DNA of 64,000 nucleotides from Emcibacteraceae bacterium (GCA_021774795.1 JAJFIR010000010.1:39645-103644); one strand, 5' to 3'; shown: positions 23,601 through 33,006, numbered from the stretch's first letter. The notes: generated by a model not told the origin, from the letters alone. Translations and numbers: made by a program.

Positions 23601-24494
23601 CTATTCATCAAATCTTGCTTTTAGTTCCTTAATAAATTCCTTGAGTGCCGGGTTTAGCCATTTATCTTTGTGGGTGATAAGCTGTAGTTTAATTTGTGTA
23701 TCAAATTTTTGCTCAAGCCTTACCTGACTGAACGCGCCGCAATTTATATCTGATTGAGTAGCGATTTTTGGAAGGAATGATAAACCCATGTTGCTTATTA
23801 CACATTGTTTGATGGCTTCGATATTTTCGAACCACATATTGGGATCCAGCTTGTGACCTAATTTCAGGAGCGTTCGGCTAAGAACATTCCGGTATCCGCA
23901 TGATGGTTCCGTTAATATAAGATTCTGATCTCTTAATTCAGTTAATGAGACGCGGCCGCGCTGCGAAAAGGGGTGTTGGTTATTGCAAACCATAATAATT
24001 TCTTCGTTTCGAAGGCAGTCGACGTGAAAATCCGCATGTTGAAATTCTTCTTCGAGAACAATCATTAGGTCGATGTTGCCGGATTTGAGCTCTGTGAGTG
24101 CGCGTTTGGTGTCATAATGCGCCCGCAATTTAAAATTAACTTTTTTGTGGTTCGCCTTAAAGTTAGTGAGTAACAGGGGCAGGTGGTACACACAAACCGT
24201 GTTAGGGGCAAATATATTTAACTCACCGGTAATTTCACCTTCTTTCTTCAGGCTGCTGATGAATTCATCTTCGATGGTCATAAAGCGATTAGCATAGTTA
24301 AGTACACTATGTCCTTCATTTGTCAGTATAACTTTTTTCCCTAGACGATCAAATAATGTAAGACGAAGTTCATTTTCAAGCGATCTTATTTGTGCTGAAA
24401 CGGTTGACTGGGCAAAGTTGAGTTCTTCTGCTGTTTTCGAAAAATTCAACGATTTTGCCAGGTGGCGGAAAGTGTTAAGTTGTTTTGTATCCAT
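23601..24494 (-). CDS. LysR family transcriptional regulator
   Basis: A 297-residue LysR-type protein. The N-terminal helix-turn-helix reads LNTFRHLAKSLNFSKTAEELNFAQSTVSAQIRSLENELRLTLFDRLGKKVILT; the rest is the type 2 periplasmic-binding-like effector domain, with FEN and SFLPK markers. It is divergent from the tandem PhzF genes, the usual arrangement for a LysR activator and its target. The 118-base gap holds dyad sequences (24508-24556). Effector likely relates to the PhzF substrate, by inference. Confidence 0.88.
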   Translation of the reverse strand: MDTKQLNTFRHLAKSLNFSKTAEELNFAQSTVSAQIRSLENELRLTLFDRLGKKVILTNEGHSVLNYANRFMTIEDEFISSLKKEGEITGELNIFAPNTVCVYHLPLLLTNFKANHKKVNFKLRAHYDTKRALTELKSGNIDLMIVLEEEFQHADFHVDCLRNEEIIMVCNNQHPFSQRGRVSLTELRDQNLILTEPSCGYRNVLSRTLLKLGHKLDPNMWFENIEAIKQCVISNMGLSFLPKIATQSDINCGAFSQVRLEQKFDTQIKLQLITHKDKWLNPALKEFIKELKARFDE

Positions 24495-24507
24495 GATAAA
24501 ATCCTTG

Positions 24508-24556
24508 TATCGAAATAACCGATTAATTTAATCTAATATATTCGTTTTACTCGATA
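24508..24556. promoter_or_regulatory. Candidate LysR operator region
   Basis: Two imperfect dyads lie between the lysR-type and PhzF genes. The first is TATCG-N8-CGATTA (24508-24525), the second ATATTCG-N6-TCGATATA (24538-24556). Both share CG-flanked TAT/ATA arms and are close to the T-N11-A spacing of LysR boxes. No footprint evidence. Confidence 0.35.
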
Positions 24557-24612
24557 TAATAATATTTGTAAGTTCCAGTCAAGTTAAAAAATTGAAATAG
24601 AGGAACTTTGAA

Positions 24613-25514
24613 ATGATTAATATTACAACAATTGCACAGGTTTCGGTTATGGTGGTTAACGCCTTTACCTTTAATGGTCAGGGCGGTAATCCAGCAGGTA
24701 TTGTGCTTGATGCGGATCAGTATAGCCATGCGCAAAAACAGGAAATTGCAAAGCTCGGAGGTTATCCCGAAACCGCATTTGTTTCAAAATCAACGCAAGC
24801 TGATATTAAACTGGATTTCTACACACCCAATAGACAGATAGCCCACTGTGGCCACGCAACTGTGGCGACTTTTGCGTATCTTTCTCAGCTTGGGAAGGTA
24901 AAACAAGGAAAACTGACTAAAGAAACAGTTGACGGAAATCGCGATATAATTTTGGCTAATGATCTTGCGTTCATGGAACAAAGACCGGAATATTATGAAG
25001 ATTTGAGCGCGGCCGATGTGGACCGTGTCCTTTTAGATCGTTGTCGCTTACCAAAGATGACCTTATGGAAGGGTACCGTCCGACATTATCGAATACAGGT
25101 GTTTCCTACATCATTATACCCCTGAAAAACCGCGAAGCTTTGCAAAATATTGATGCGGACATGGATCTTATTACTGAAATCAGTGATGACTTTGACACCA
25201 TCGGTTATTACGCCTTCAGCAAGGATGCTTTCGAGGAGAACCATGACATAACCGCGCGAATGTTTGCGCCACGCTACGATATTCCGGAGGAAGCGGCGAC
25301 CGGCATGGGGGCGGGCACCCTTGCGGCATATATGTTCGAATATATGGGCGTCCGGCAATCTGAAATGGTCTTTGAGCAAGGTTATTTCATGGATAGGCCA
25401 AGTGAAAGTGAAATATTCGTAAAATTAAAGATAAAAAAAGACAAATTAGTATCAGTGATGGCGGGCGGAAGAGCCAATGTGACACGCACAATCAGCATAG
25501 ATTTACAAGATTAA
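24613..25514 (+). pseudogene. PhzF family isomerase/epimerase, frameshifted
   Basis: Two overlapping frames together make a full PhzF protein. The first half (24613-25125) has VNAFTFNGQGGNPAGIVL, GYPETAFVS with the catalytic Glu and HCGHATVATF. The second half, in the -1 frame, continues SLTKDDLMEGY, then RMFAPRYDIPEEAATGMGAG. Comparison with the intact paralogue next door places the break at the T run 25031-25034: removing two T residues restores an alignment with no gap. Both halves are otherwise well conserved, so the lesion is recent or a sequencing error. The Gly-rich C-terminus is intact. No slippery heptamer is visible. Confidence 0.72.
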
Positions 25515-25545
25515 AAACATTTGAGAACAAGAAAGGAAGAAGGTT

Positions 25546-26478
25546 ATGATGATGAGTATGACAAGTTTAAAGGCGAATGTGATGTCGTATATCGATAGAG
25601 AGCCTAACATTGAAGTGAATTTAGTAAATTCATTTACTTATAACGGCTGCGGCGGCAATGCAGCGGGTGTTGTGCTTAATGCTGACAAGTATAGTGCGGC
25701 GCAAAAACAGAAGATCGCCAAAAAAGCGGGCTATCCGGAGACGGCATTTGTGTCCAGCTCTGAAGTGGCTGATTTTAAGTTGGAGTTTTTTACACCAAAT
25801 AAACAAATACCCCACTGCGGTCATGCAACAATAGCTGCTTTTTCTTATCTTCAGCAAACAGGTTTGATAGATAAAAAATATGCGGTTAAGGAAACCATCG
25901 ACGGCAACCGTGACATAATTTTGGAAGACGGTTACGCCTATATGGAGCAAATACCAAAGTATTTCAAAGACGTAGAGCAAGATGATATTGATGCTGTGAT
26001 GAATAGTTTGTCGCTTAGTAAAGATGATCTAATTGCCGGATATGTGCCAAAAATATCAAATACCGGGGTTTCATTTTTAATTATCCCGCTTGCGAATAAC
26101 CAAGTGCTATCAGCGATCAAAACGGATTTGGATAAAATTAATGAGATAAGCGAAAAATATGATTTAGTTGGGCTTTATGCATTCACAGAAAAACCTGTGG
26201 ATAAGCGTCATCATGTAACCACAAGGATGTTCGCCCCTCGTTTCGCAATTCCCGAAGAAAGCGCAACGGGAATGGCAGCGGGGAATTTAAGTGCTTATCT
26301 TTTTGAACAAATGGACTATAAATGCGATAAGATTATTGTAGAGCAAGGGTTTTTCATGGAAAACCCAAGCAAAAGTGAGATTATCGTCAATTTAAGCATA
26401 CGAGATGGTCGGCTTGTGAAATTAATGGCTGGCGGTACCGCAAGCCTTGATAATAGCATGTTTGTCAATATTGGATGA
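25546..26478 (+). CDS. PhzF family isomerase/epimerase
   Basis: A 310-residue intact PhzF-like protein and paralogue of the frameshifted gene before it. Motifs: VNSFTYNGCGGNAAGVVL, GYPETAFVSSSE with the catalytic Glu, TPNKQIPHCGHATIAAFSYL, and the second-lobe FAPRFAIPEESATGMAAG. PhzF folds as two diaminopimelate-epimerase-like lobes and catalyses isomerisation in phenazine or related pathways; most genomic members have unknown substrates. The start is chosen among three near ATGs because GAAAGGAAGAAGG precedes 25546. No other phenazine genes are near. Confidence 0.85.
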   Translation: MMMSMTSLKANVMSYIDREPNIEVNLVNSFTYNGCGGNAAGVVLNADKYSAAQKQKIAKKAGYPETAFVSSSEVADFKLEFFTPNKQIPHCGHATIAAFSYLQQTGLIDKKYAVKETIDGNRDIILEDGYAYMEQIPKYFKDVEQDDIDAVMNSLSLSKDDLIAGYVPKISNTGVSFLIIPLANNQVLSAIKTDLDKINEISEKYDLVGLYAFTEKPVDKRHHVTTRMFAPRFAIPEESATGMAAGNLSAYLFEQMDYKCDKIIVEQGFFMENPSKSEIIVNLSIRDGRLVKLMAGGTASLDNSMFVNIG

Positions 26479-26569
26479 TGTGATCTGGAGGGTTAGTTTC
26501 ACCTGATAATATTTTACAATATCATTTTATTGTTAAAAATTAATTATTTACGTCGTCTGGTTAATTTTT

Positions 26570-26630
26570 AACCTTGATTATCGTTATGGTTAACCTTTAT
26601 GGTTAATTTCGTACGATAATTATCAAGGTT
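26570..26630. promoter_or_regulatory. Long imperfect inverted repeat before the lipoprotein gene
   Basis: AACCTTGATTATCGT (26570-26584) pairs with ACGATAAT-TAT-CAAGGTT (26613-26630), with a 3-base bulge, and the loop contains GGTTAACC. The 3' arm ends 7 bases before the ATG at 26638, and no ribosome site is evident there. It could end the PhzF transcript (TTTT follows) or fold in the leader and hide the start. Confidence 0.5.
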
Positions 26631-26637
26631 TTGCCAA

Positions 26638-27339
26638 ATGCGCGTATTAGAGTTAATATTTAATAAATTTTCGGTTGTGTTTATATTTGTGATTGTGCTG
26701 AGCGGCTGTAGTACTATTGACAGTATATTTGGTAGCGGAATGAACGACCCGGCCAATGTTGAAGCGGCCAATGCCGCCGAAGAAGCAGAACAAATGAACA
26801 TGGAAGATCAGATGGCGATGGAACCTGCCGCGCCAACAGCAGAAGAACTTTTGGCACAAAAAGATGAAGCGTTGGTCGAACAGGGAATGCGTCTTGCGGC
26901 TGCACAGACAAATGTTACGAGTATGCGTGAAGAGTTGAGTACTCTTCAGCAGGAACTCGAAGCAGCAAAGCTGGATGCGATGCAAAAACAGGAAATGCTT
27001 GATGCGCGCGCCGAAGAACAAGTGGCGGCAGATGCAGAAAGTGTGACAGCGAATGTACCACGCGAGGTCGCGCCTGATGGCGGTTACGGGCTTCATCTTG
27101 CATCATTCGAATTAGAAGAAAGCATTGCACCGGGCCTTCAATTCCTGACGAACCGAATACCCGTTCTTATTCAGGGAAAGCCTGTTAAGCTATCTGATGT
27201 GACGGTAAGAGGCAAAAATTTCCGCCGCCTTATTATTGGCCAATTTGACAGTCAAAGTGACGCGCAAGCCGAATGTACACAAGCGTTGTTACTTGTAGAT
27301 TTTTGTGAAGTCGTTGCCTTTGCAGGGGAAGATTATTAA
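26638..27339 (+). CDS. Coiled-coil lipoprotein with SPOR-like C-terminus
   Basis: A 233-residue envelope protein. Signal FSVVFIFVIVLSGC with lipobox LSGC (Cys24). An acidic Ala/Glu-rich stretch follows, then a coiled coil at about residues 75-125 (LAAAQTNVTSMREELSTLQQ, LEAAKLDAM). The C-terminal about 80 residues (YGLHLASF, IPVLIQGKPVKL, FRRLIIGQFDSQSDAQAEC) match the shape of a SPOR peptidoglycan-binding domain. Likely periplasmic and attached to the outer membrane. The start is inside an unusual inverted-repeat leader without a clear ribosome site. Confidence 0.65.
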   Translation: MRVLELIFNKFSVVFIFVIVLSGCSTIDSIFGSGMNDPANVEAANAAEEAEQMNMEDQMAMEPAAPTAEELLAQKDEALVEQGMRLAAAQTNVTSMREELSTLQQELEAAKLDAMQKQEMLDARAEEQVAADAESVTANVPREVAPDGGYGLHLASFELEESIAPGLQFLTNRIPVLIQGKPVKLSDVTVRGKNFRRLIIGQFDSQSDAQAECTQALLLVDFCEVVAFAGEDY

Positions 27340-27371
27340 AAGATACAAGTTTTTAAATTAAGGAAAATATT

Positions 27372-27875
27372 GTGATCTTTAAATATAGGGTTTTCACCGC
27401 AACCATCATTCCATTTATGACTTTTTTTATCTTAAACAATCACGCGATTGCTCAGGATATAATATGCACGGCAAAAAGCCTTTCCGGTTTGCTGGAAGCT
27501 GACTTTGACACCCATCAGAAAAAGAAACTTGATGTCAGTTTGGGCCGTTCTATGGAAGGTGCTGATATTGACGCTTATTATATGGGACAGAGTTTGACCG
27601 CGATCAAAGCCGCTTTTTCAGGAAAAGGCGGCAAGGCGAACATGAATTTTTATTTTCTGGATTCCAAAAATTACTTGATGGAATATCATACAATTCAAAA
27701 CTCAAACTTCTTTGACGAGCCGGACAGTGTGGTTCTTACGGACGAAAAATCATATTATCATGTATGCGATGACGCGTTACTTGCGCCCGCGTTTGGTGGT
27801 GTAATTGACGAAGACATTTATGAAAACCTGCGACTTGTGCTGGATATAATCCTGACAGAAGAAAGTGCTCAGTAA
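27372..27875 (+). CDS. Secreted protein of unknown function
   Basis: A 167-residue protein from a GTG at 27372 preceded by AAGGAAAATATT. A signal peptide ends near NNHAIAQD. The mature part has Cys near the start (DIICTAKSLSGL) and one near the end (YYHVCDDALL), with a hydrophilic middle (YMGQSLTAIKAAFSGKGGKANMNFYF). I do not recognise a family. It follows the lipoprotein gene by 32 bases and is probably co-transcribed. Disulfide between the two Cys is possible. Confidence 0.55.
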   Translation: MIFKYRVFTATIIPFMTFFILNNHAIAQDIICTAKSLSGLLEADFDTHQKKKLDVSLGRSMEGADIDAYYMGQSLTAIKAAFSGKGGKANMNFYFLDSKNYLMEYHTIQNSNFFDEPDSVVLTDEKSYYHVCDDALLAPAFGGVIDEDIYENLRLVLDIILTEESAQ

Positions 27876-28142
27876 ATCATCAGAAATACGTGACGCTATG
27901 GCGGCGAGCGGTCGCGCTTTTGTCCTTATCTGATCCGTATCGATATTAAGCTAGTTAATTTCGGTACGGAAGTATATTTTATTTGCTCATATAACTAAAT
28001 ATTAGCTTAGACAGAAAAGCGTGCAGAGGGCGGTACTTGACAAAGTAGATGGGGTTTGCTTTCCTGATGATAATTGATTCAGCACAAATAGCAGAAAGGC
28101 CATGAAATCTCGATTCTACTGTTAACTGGTTATTGAGAAAAT

Positions 28143-28745
28143 ATGTTCATTAATATGACTGATGAGGTGCCAAATAAAAATAATATTCTTTCAGCATTCA
28201 TTGAATGCCAAGAATCGTTGACGCGATTTATCAAAAGATATGTTCGTAGAGAAGGTGATGCCGAAGACGTTCTTCAAGAAGCGTTTATGAGAACATATGC
28301 GGCGAACCAAAAAACAAATATTGAATATCCGAAAACCTATATGTATAAGACAGCAAAAAATTTGGCGATAAGAGAGAATACTAAAATGTCGACACGTTTA
28401 ACTGAGTATATAGAGGATTATGGCGGGCCGATGCTCTCTAGTAGTGAACCTACTGCATTTGATGAGTTGTCAGTTAAGGAAGATCAACAGTTGCTGAAGC
28501 GTGCAATTGAGGCCTTACCTCCGCAATGTCAAAGGGTAACAATATTGAGGCTCTTGTTAGGAATGCCTTTGAAGAAAATAGCGGCACAGTTGGAAATATC
28601 GTTAAGCACGACGGAAAAACACATTTCAAAGGGATTGGAAAGGTGTGATGCTTATATGCGTGTGCATAGAGACGGGATTACCCCAAAAGATGAAGACACG
28701 GCATTGAGTAAAAAATGTAATGCCGGAGTATCTGCTAATGACTAA
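28143..28745 (+). CDS. FecI-like ECF sigma factor
   Basis: A 200-residue iron-starvation-type sigma factor. Region 2: FIECQESLTRFIKRYVRREGDAEDVLQEAFMRTY, KTYMYKTAKNLAI. Region 4: EALPPQCQRVTILRLLLGMPLKKIAAQLEISLSTTEKHISKGLERC. The PPQCQRV and EISLSTTEKHI motifs are typical of FecI. An ATG at 28155 is an alternative start. It overlaps the FecR-like gene. Activated when the STN domain of a TonB receptor signals through FecR. The 268-base region before it has no feature I can support beyond a lone TTGACA. Confidence 0.88.
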   Translation: MFINMTDEVPNKNNILSAFIECQESLTRFIKRYVRREGDAEDVLQEAFMRTYAANQKTNIEYPKTYMYKTAKNLAIRENTKMSTRLTEYIEDYGGPMLSSSEPTAFDELSVKEDQQLLKRAIEALPPQCQRVTILRLLLGMPLKKIAAQLEISLSTTEKHISKGLERCDAYMRVHRDGITPKDEDTALSKKCNAGVSAND

Positions 28746-29823
28746 GATTGTGAGTTTTCCAACAGAAGAAACAAAAATAAGGCGAGAAGCATGTAAGTGG
28801 ATCGTGCTTATGGATCGGGGTAATTTACCGAAGAAGAAAATATCAGAATTAAATGAATGGGTCTGCTTAAGTGATTTTCATAAGGAAGAACTTGAGCGTC
28901 TGGCTCATTTTTGGGACCGTATTTCGGACGTCGGCATTGACCCCGATCAAATTAGTATTAGCCAAGGTGGTCACGAAGAGAGTGCAGCAAATTCGACAAC
29001 AAGAGCCAGTCGCTTATATAAAATCCTAGCTTCATTGGCTGCTAGTTTATTGATCATAGCATCAGTGAGTTTATTGCTGTACTTTCAAAATATCAATGAA
29101 TTCCAGTCAACCAATGGCAAATACCTTACCAATATCGGCGGACAAAAAACGGTACTACTATCGGATGGATCGGAAATTCGTCTAAATACAGATACTCTGA
29201 TTGAAGTAAATTATCACGATGGTGAGCGAATAATTCATCTTTATAAGGGTGAAGCCCAGTTTGATGTGGCGCACGATGCGGAGAAACCATTTACGGTAAA
29301 AGCGAAAAATGGCGATGTTAGAGCATTAGGAACTATTTTTTCTGTTCGATTGAAAAATAATCAAGTAAATGTTCTGGTAGAAGAAGGACGGGTCCGGATC
29401 AGGGCAAATGATGATATCAATCAAATAGATTATGTTCCCGTTATAGCACAAGAAGAAATTGCACTGGAAGAAATAGAACATGATAACACTATGGTTATTG
29501 TGAATGCTGGAAATAACGTTACTTTTGGTGACCAAATCATCGAATCTGTTATAATGGAAGAAAGAGAATCGCTCGAAAGAAAGTTTTCCTGGCGACAAGG
29601 AATTCTTGCGTTTGATGATGAGCCGCTTTCTGATGTGATCGATGAGGTTTCGCGGTATACATCCTATAAGATCATTGTGGCGGACCCAAATATTCGATCG
29701 TTGCGTGTCGGTGGATATTACCCAATAGGCAAAATTCAAGCTATCTTTAATGCTCTGGAGCTAAATTTAGGGCTGGAAATAAGTCAGGTTGATGAGCAGA
29801 CTTATTATATAACACGCAAGTAA
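28738..29823 (+). CDS. FecR-like anti-sigma factor
   Basis: I start it at the ATG at 28738 overlapping the sigma stop (ATGACTAA) rather than the earlier ATG at 28720; length about 361 residues. N-terminal DUF4880 part EACKWIVLMDRGNLPKKKI and WVCLSDFHKEELERL, a single membrane helix (LASLAASLLIIASVSLLLYF), then the periplasmic FecR domain (NIGGQKTVLLSDGSEIRLNTDT, KPFTVKAKNGDVRALGTIF). The C-terminus (LSDVIDEVSRYTSYKIIVAD) is an STN/secretin-like module. It holds the sigma factor until the receptor signals. Confidence 0.88.
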   Translation: MTKIVSFPTEETKIRREACKWIVLMDRGNLPKKKISELNEWVCLSDFHKEELERLAHFWDRISDVGIDPDQISISQGGHEESAANSTTRASRLYKILASLAASLLIIASVSLLLYFQNINEFQSTNGKYLTNIGGQKTVLLSDGSEIRLNTDTLIEVNYHDGERIIHLYKGEAQFDVAHDAEKPFTVKAKNGDVRALGTIFSVRLKNNQVNVLVEEGRVRIRANDDINQIDYVPVIAQEEIALEEIEHDNTMVIVNAGNNVTFGDQIIESVIMEERESLERKFSWRQGILAFDDEPLSDVIDEVSRYTSYKIIVADPNIRSLRVGGYYPIGKIQAIFNALELNLGLEISQVDEQTYYITRK

Positions 29824-29827
29824 CCTT

Positions 29828-29851
29828 AAATACCGATTTATAATCGTATTA
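29828..29851 (+). terminator. Small AT-rich hairpin after fecR-like gene
   Basis: AATA-C-CGATT and AATCG-TATT pair around TAT just after the anti-sigma stop. The stem is short and AT-rich and lacks a T run, so termination is doubtful; it may mark the end of the fecI-fecR transcript before the separately started receptor gene 228 bases on. Confidence 0.3.
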
Positions 29852-30078
29852 CTATATTATATGGTTTTAAATATAGCACTACGTTTCGATTAAAGGACGA
29901 ATTTAGAAGTCAAATGAATGTTATTAAACACTAAAATCAAAAATAACGACCGTCCGAATAGTGGATTAATGTTATTCAAGTCTCCTTATACACAAGGCCA
30001 ATTTATTTTGTTCCAAAAAATCCTGATTAACGGGATGTTGGATAAAGATCATTTGGCTGAAATCGTGGAGAATGGAAC

Positions 30079-32856
30079 TTGATCGGGAGGATTATAATCT
30101 GTTTTTTATGTGTTTTGACGACATTTGTGCAAAGCGCAGCATTTGGTAAAAGCGATGGAAAGCCAGATGCAACAGGGGTAGTCCAATTTGATGTGAATAG
30201 CCAATCTGCTGATGGTGGTTTGAGGGATTTTGCCCAACAAGCCGGCTTAGCCGTAATTTTCCGCCAACAAAGTATGACTTCCTTCACAACTAATTCAGTG
30301 AAGGGTGAATATGAAATCAAAGCAGGATTAGCCCTTTTACTCGATAAGACAGGGCTTTCGGGAAGAATTCCCGAAAATGGAACTTTGGTCGTTGAACCGT
30401 TTTCATCTACAAATCTTGCTAAAGAAAAAACAGATGAAGGAAATGTTATGGAGAGAGCTGAATTAAATAAAAAGCTCAAAGGTGGGACATCAAATTTATT
30501 GATGTCGTTTTTAATGGCTACGGGAATAGTTAGCCAAAATGCCGTGGTTCAATCTGCAAATGCACAGGACGCTAATGCACAACAAGATCAAAGTAATGCA
30601 GACGTTGTGGTTGTCACGGGCCGTCGCATATCAACTGCTGCCGATGCCGTTGGTGAAGGAGAGGCCGGAAATACTATTTCTGTTACGAGAGCAGCACTGT
30701 TATCGGCACCTTCCGGCGTATCGGGATTAAAAGCACTTGAAGGATTGCCCGGATTTAATGTTCAAACTGATGGTGCATTGGGCCTTTACGAATTTGGTAA
30801 CTCGGTTACCGTTCGGGCTTTTAACTTTCAACAAGTTGGATTTGTATTGGATGGTATTCCAATGGGCCGACCGGATGCTTTTGGGGGGAGCCCAATTTTC
30901 AGATATGTTGATAACGAAAATTTAGGACAGGTGCGCGCATCACCTGGATCCGGTAATGTAGTACTGCCATCCGCGACTTCTCTTGGACCTGTTGTTGAAT
31001 ATCTGACAACGGAACCATCGGACGAATTTGGCGCGACAATGCTTATCACAGTTGGTGAAGACAATTTGCGTCGCAGTTTTATTAAGTTGGAAACCGGTGA
31101 TCTAGATGGATTTTCGGGATATGTTAGTCGCTCCAAAACAGACAGTGATCTGTGGCGTGGACCGGGCACAATTGACCGCGAACATTTTGAAGCAAAAGTT
31201 AGGTATGAGTTTGATGACGATTCATATATTAGCACTCAATTAGTGTATAATGACTTTTTTGATTATGATTCACCGTCGATAAGCAGAGCACAATATGAAA
31301 GTCCAACCTCTACCAGTGCTGGTCGCGACGGGACGGGTCGCAATATAGCATATTTAGGAACCGTACCGGATCTTGGTGTTGGTTCAGATGTCCAATTTCA
31401 AAATAGTAATTACACGGGTTATTATATCGACCGTGTTAATGTGAGAGAAGATCTTTTAGTAGGGGTTACCGTTGCTACAAATTTAACAGACACCCTTGAT
31501 TTTAAAAGTACCGGTTACTATGAAGACAAAGACGGATTTGGTGTTTCACCCGACAGTTACGGTAATACATTAAGAAATTATGACGAACAGGTTGCAGCGG
31601 GTGTGCCAGCTTCTTTTAACCTTCCTTTAGTTATGCCAAGGGGTGTTCAGTACGGCCTGTCTTCAGTGGGTGGTGACCGTAAAGGTATTACCGCTGGCTT
31701 CACATATCATGTAGCAAACCACAAAGTAGAGTTTGGCGGTTGGTATGAGGAAGAAACATTTAACCGAACCCAGCTACGCTTAAATAAAGAAGGTGGTAAT
31801 CCTGCGGGCGAGTTGATACCGAGTGAGGTTGCTTATTACCGGAGAAACTACACAAGTGATCGGGAGTTTAAGCAATATTATTTGAAGGATACGATGACCT
31901 TATTGGATGATCGTCTGACAATTGAAGCCGGTTTTAAAGGTCTGTATCTGGATTATGGACTTTCCGGGTTCCGTGATTTTGATGATTATTCCCGTGTCGT
32001 TGGCGGTGTGCCCGTGATTGGTTTTGGACCTCAAACAATTTCGCAAGAATTTAATGACGGTTTCTTGCCGATGGCTGGTGCCGTATATAAGGTTTCGGAT
32101 ACTGAGCAAGTATTTGCCTCTTATTCGCAGAATTTCTCCTTACCGAGAGGTGCGGATGCGTTGTTTGATAATATCGTAACACCGGATATTGGTGGTGAGA
32201 GGTCAACTAACTATGAACTGGGAGTTCGGACAAACCGTCCGACGTTTAACGCTGCACTGGCATTTTATTATATCGATTTCGATGACCGAATTGAAACAGC
32301 TGGGCGCGAGGTCGTTGGTCAGCCGGGCTTAATCGAAACGATTGCACAAAATGTCGGTAGCGTAGAAGCATACGGTATAGAATTTACCGGAAACTGGAAG
32401 CCGGAATTTTTTCAGGATTATGCTTATATTACAGCGAACCTTACCCACAATGTGGCAACATTCAAAAATGACATTAATAGCAGTGGCGGAACTCCATTAG
32501 GCATTATGGGCAATCAGCTTCCCGATAGTCCGAAGTGGCTTGCAACGGTCGGCTTGACGGTCGAACCTACTGACTGGATTGTGGCAAATATTAGCGCGCG
32601 TTATACTGGTGAACGTTTCGCCGATTTTATTAATACGCAGGTAATGGAATCATATACTGTTGTTGATGCTTATGTTGAAGTTGGCAGTGGTGTCGAAGAG
32701 ATTGGACCTTTGAAAAACTTAAAGGTTCGTTTAAACGTAACTAACTTATTTGATACGGATACATTATCATTTACTTTTGGAACCATTAACGGAACGGCGT
32801 TTTATAGACCGCTTTCTCCGCGTACAGTCCAATTGACAATTGGTGCTGAGTTCTAA
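30079..32856 (+). CDS. TonB-dependent receptor with N-terminal STN signalling domain
   Basis: A 925-residue outer-membrane transporter. The long form starts at TTG 30079 with GGAG 8 bases before it, and has a signal peptide (MIGRIIICFLCVLTTFVQSA). The STN domain covers about residues 42-110 (LRDFAQQAGLAVIFRQQSM). Then comes a second complete signal peptide (residues 124-162) preceding a TonB-box-like DVVVVTGRR (about 185), the plug (VRAFNFQQVGFVLDGIPMGRP) and a 22-strand barrel ending in Phe. Its internal ATG at 30448 has SD GAAGGA at 6-base spacing, so a short form without STN may be made. It is the receptor of the FecI/FecR pair. Ligand unknown; siderophore or other complex. Confidence 0.88.
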   Translation: MIGRIIICFLCVLTTFVQSAAFGKSDGKPDATGVVQFDVNSQSADGGLRDFAQQAGLAVIFRQQSMTSFTTNSVKGEYEIKAGLALLLDKTGLSGRIPENGTLVVEPFSSTNLAKEKTDEGNVMERAELNKKLKGGTSNLLMSFLMATGIVSQNAVVQSANAQDANAQQDQSNADVVVVTGRRISTAADAVGEGEAGNTISVTRAALLSAPSGVSGLKALEGLPGFNVQTDGALGLYEFGNSVTVRAFNFQQVGFVLDGIPMGRPDAFGGSPIFRYVDNENLGQVRASPGSGNVVLPSATSLGPVVEYLTTEPSDEFGATMLITVGEDNLRRSFIKLETGDLDGFSGYVSRSKTDSDLWRGPGTIDREHFEAKVRYEFDDDSYISTQLVYNDFFDYDSPSISRAQYESPTSTSAGRDGTGRNIAYLGTVPDLGVGSDVQFQNSNYTGYYIDRVNVREDLLVGVTVATNLTDTLDFKSTGYYEDKDGFGVSPDSYGNTLRNYDEQVAAGVPASFNLPLVMPRGVQYGLSSVGGDRKGITAGFTYHVANHKVEFGGWYEEETFNRTQLRLNKEGGNPAGELIPSEVAYYRRNYTSDREFKQYYLKDTMTLLDDRLTIEAGFKGLYLDYGLSGFRDFDDYSRVVGGVPVIGFGPQTISQEFNDGFLPMAGAVYKVSDTEQVFASYSQNFSLPRGADALFDNIVTPDIGGERSTNYELGVRTNRPTFNAALAFYYIDFDDRIETAGREVVGQPGLIETIAQNVGSVEAYGIEFTGNWKPEFFQDYAYITANLTHNVATFKNDINSSGGTPLGIMGNQLPDSPKWLATVGLTVEPTDWIVANISARYTGERFADFINTQVMESYTVVDAYVEVGSGVEEIGPLKNLKVRLNVTNLFDTDTLSFTFGTINGTAFYRPLSPRTVQLTIGAEF
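30448..30565 (+). other. Internal start and second signal peptide in the TonB receptor
   Basis: Codon 124 is ATG, preceded at 30436-30441 by GAAGGA with 6 bases before the start. Residues 124-162 form a normal Sec signal: basic n-region (KKLKGG), hydrophobic LLMSFLMATGIV, and a cleavage site around SANAQ. In the long form this segment lies between STN and plug. Confidence 0.6.
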
Positions 32857-32876
32857 AACTAATATTTCTATCGAGG

Positions 32877-32915
32877 AAGGGCCGGAGCTTACTGTTAGCT
32901 TTGGCCCTTTTTTAA
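32877..32915 (+). terminator. Rho-independent terminator after the TonB receptor
   Basis: AAGGGCC (32877-32883) pairs with GGCCCTT (32903-32909), with an inner AGCT/AGCT pairing, followed by TTTTTAATTT. It lies 21 bases after the receptor stop and clearly ends the transcript. Confidence 0.88.
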
Positions 32916-33006
32916 TTTCTTTTATAAATTTTTGTTTTCTTCTTCTTGTTTACATTCGGTCCTACAGATATGGTCTAGTCATGATTTATAAATTGAAGGA
33001 ATTTGA

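Noticed and set aside
25027..25044. Programmed frameshift in the first PhzF gene
   Set aside because: No X-XXY-YYZ slippery heptamer fits the frame, no downstream structure is evident, and the paralogue is continuous.
28037..28042. TTGACA before the FecI-like gene as a promoter
   Set aside because: No -10 element lies at a usable spacing.
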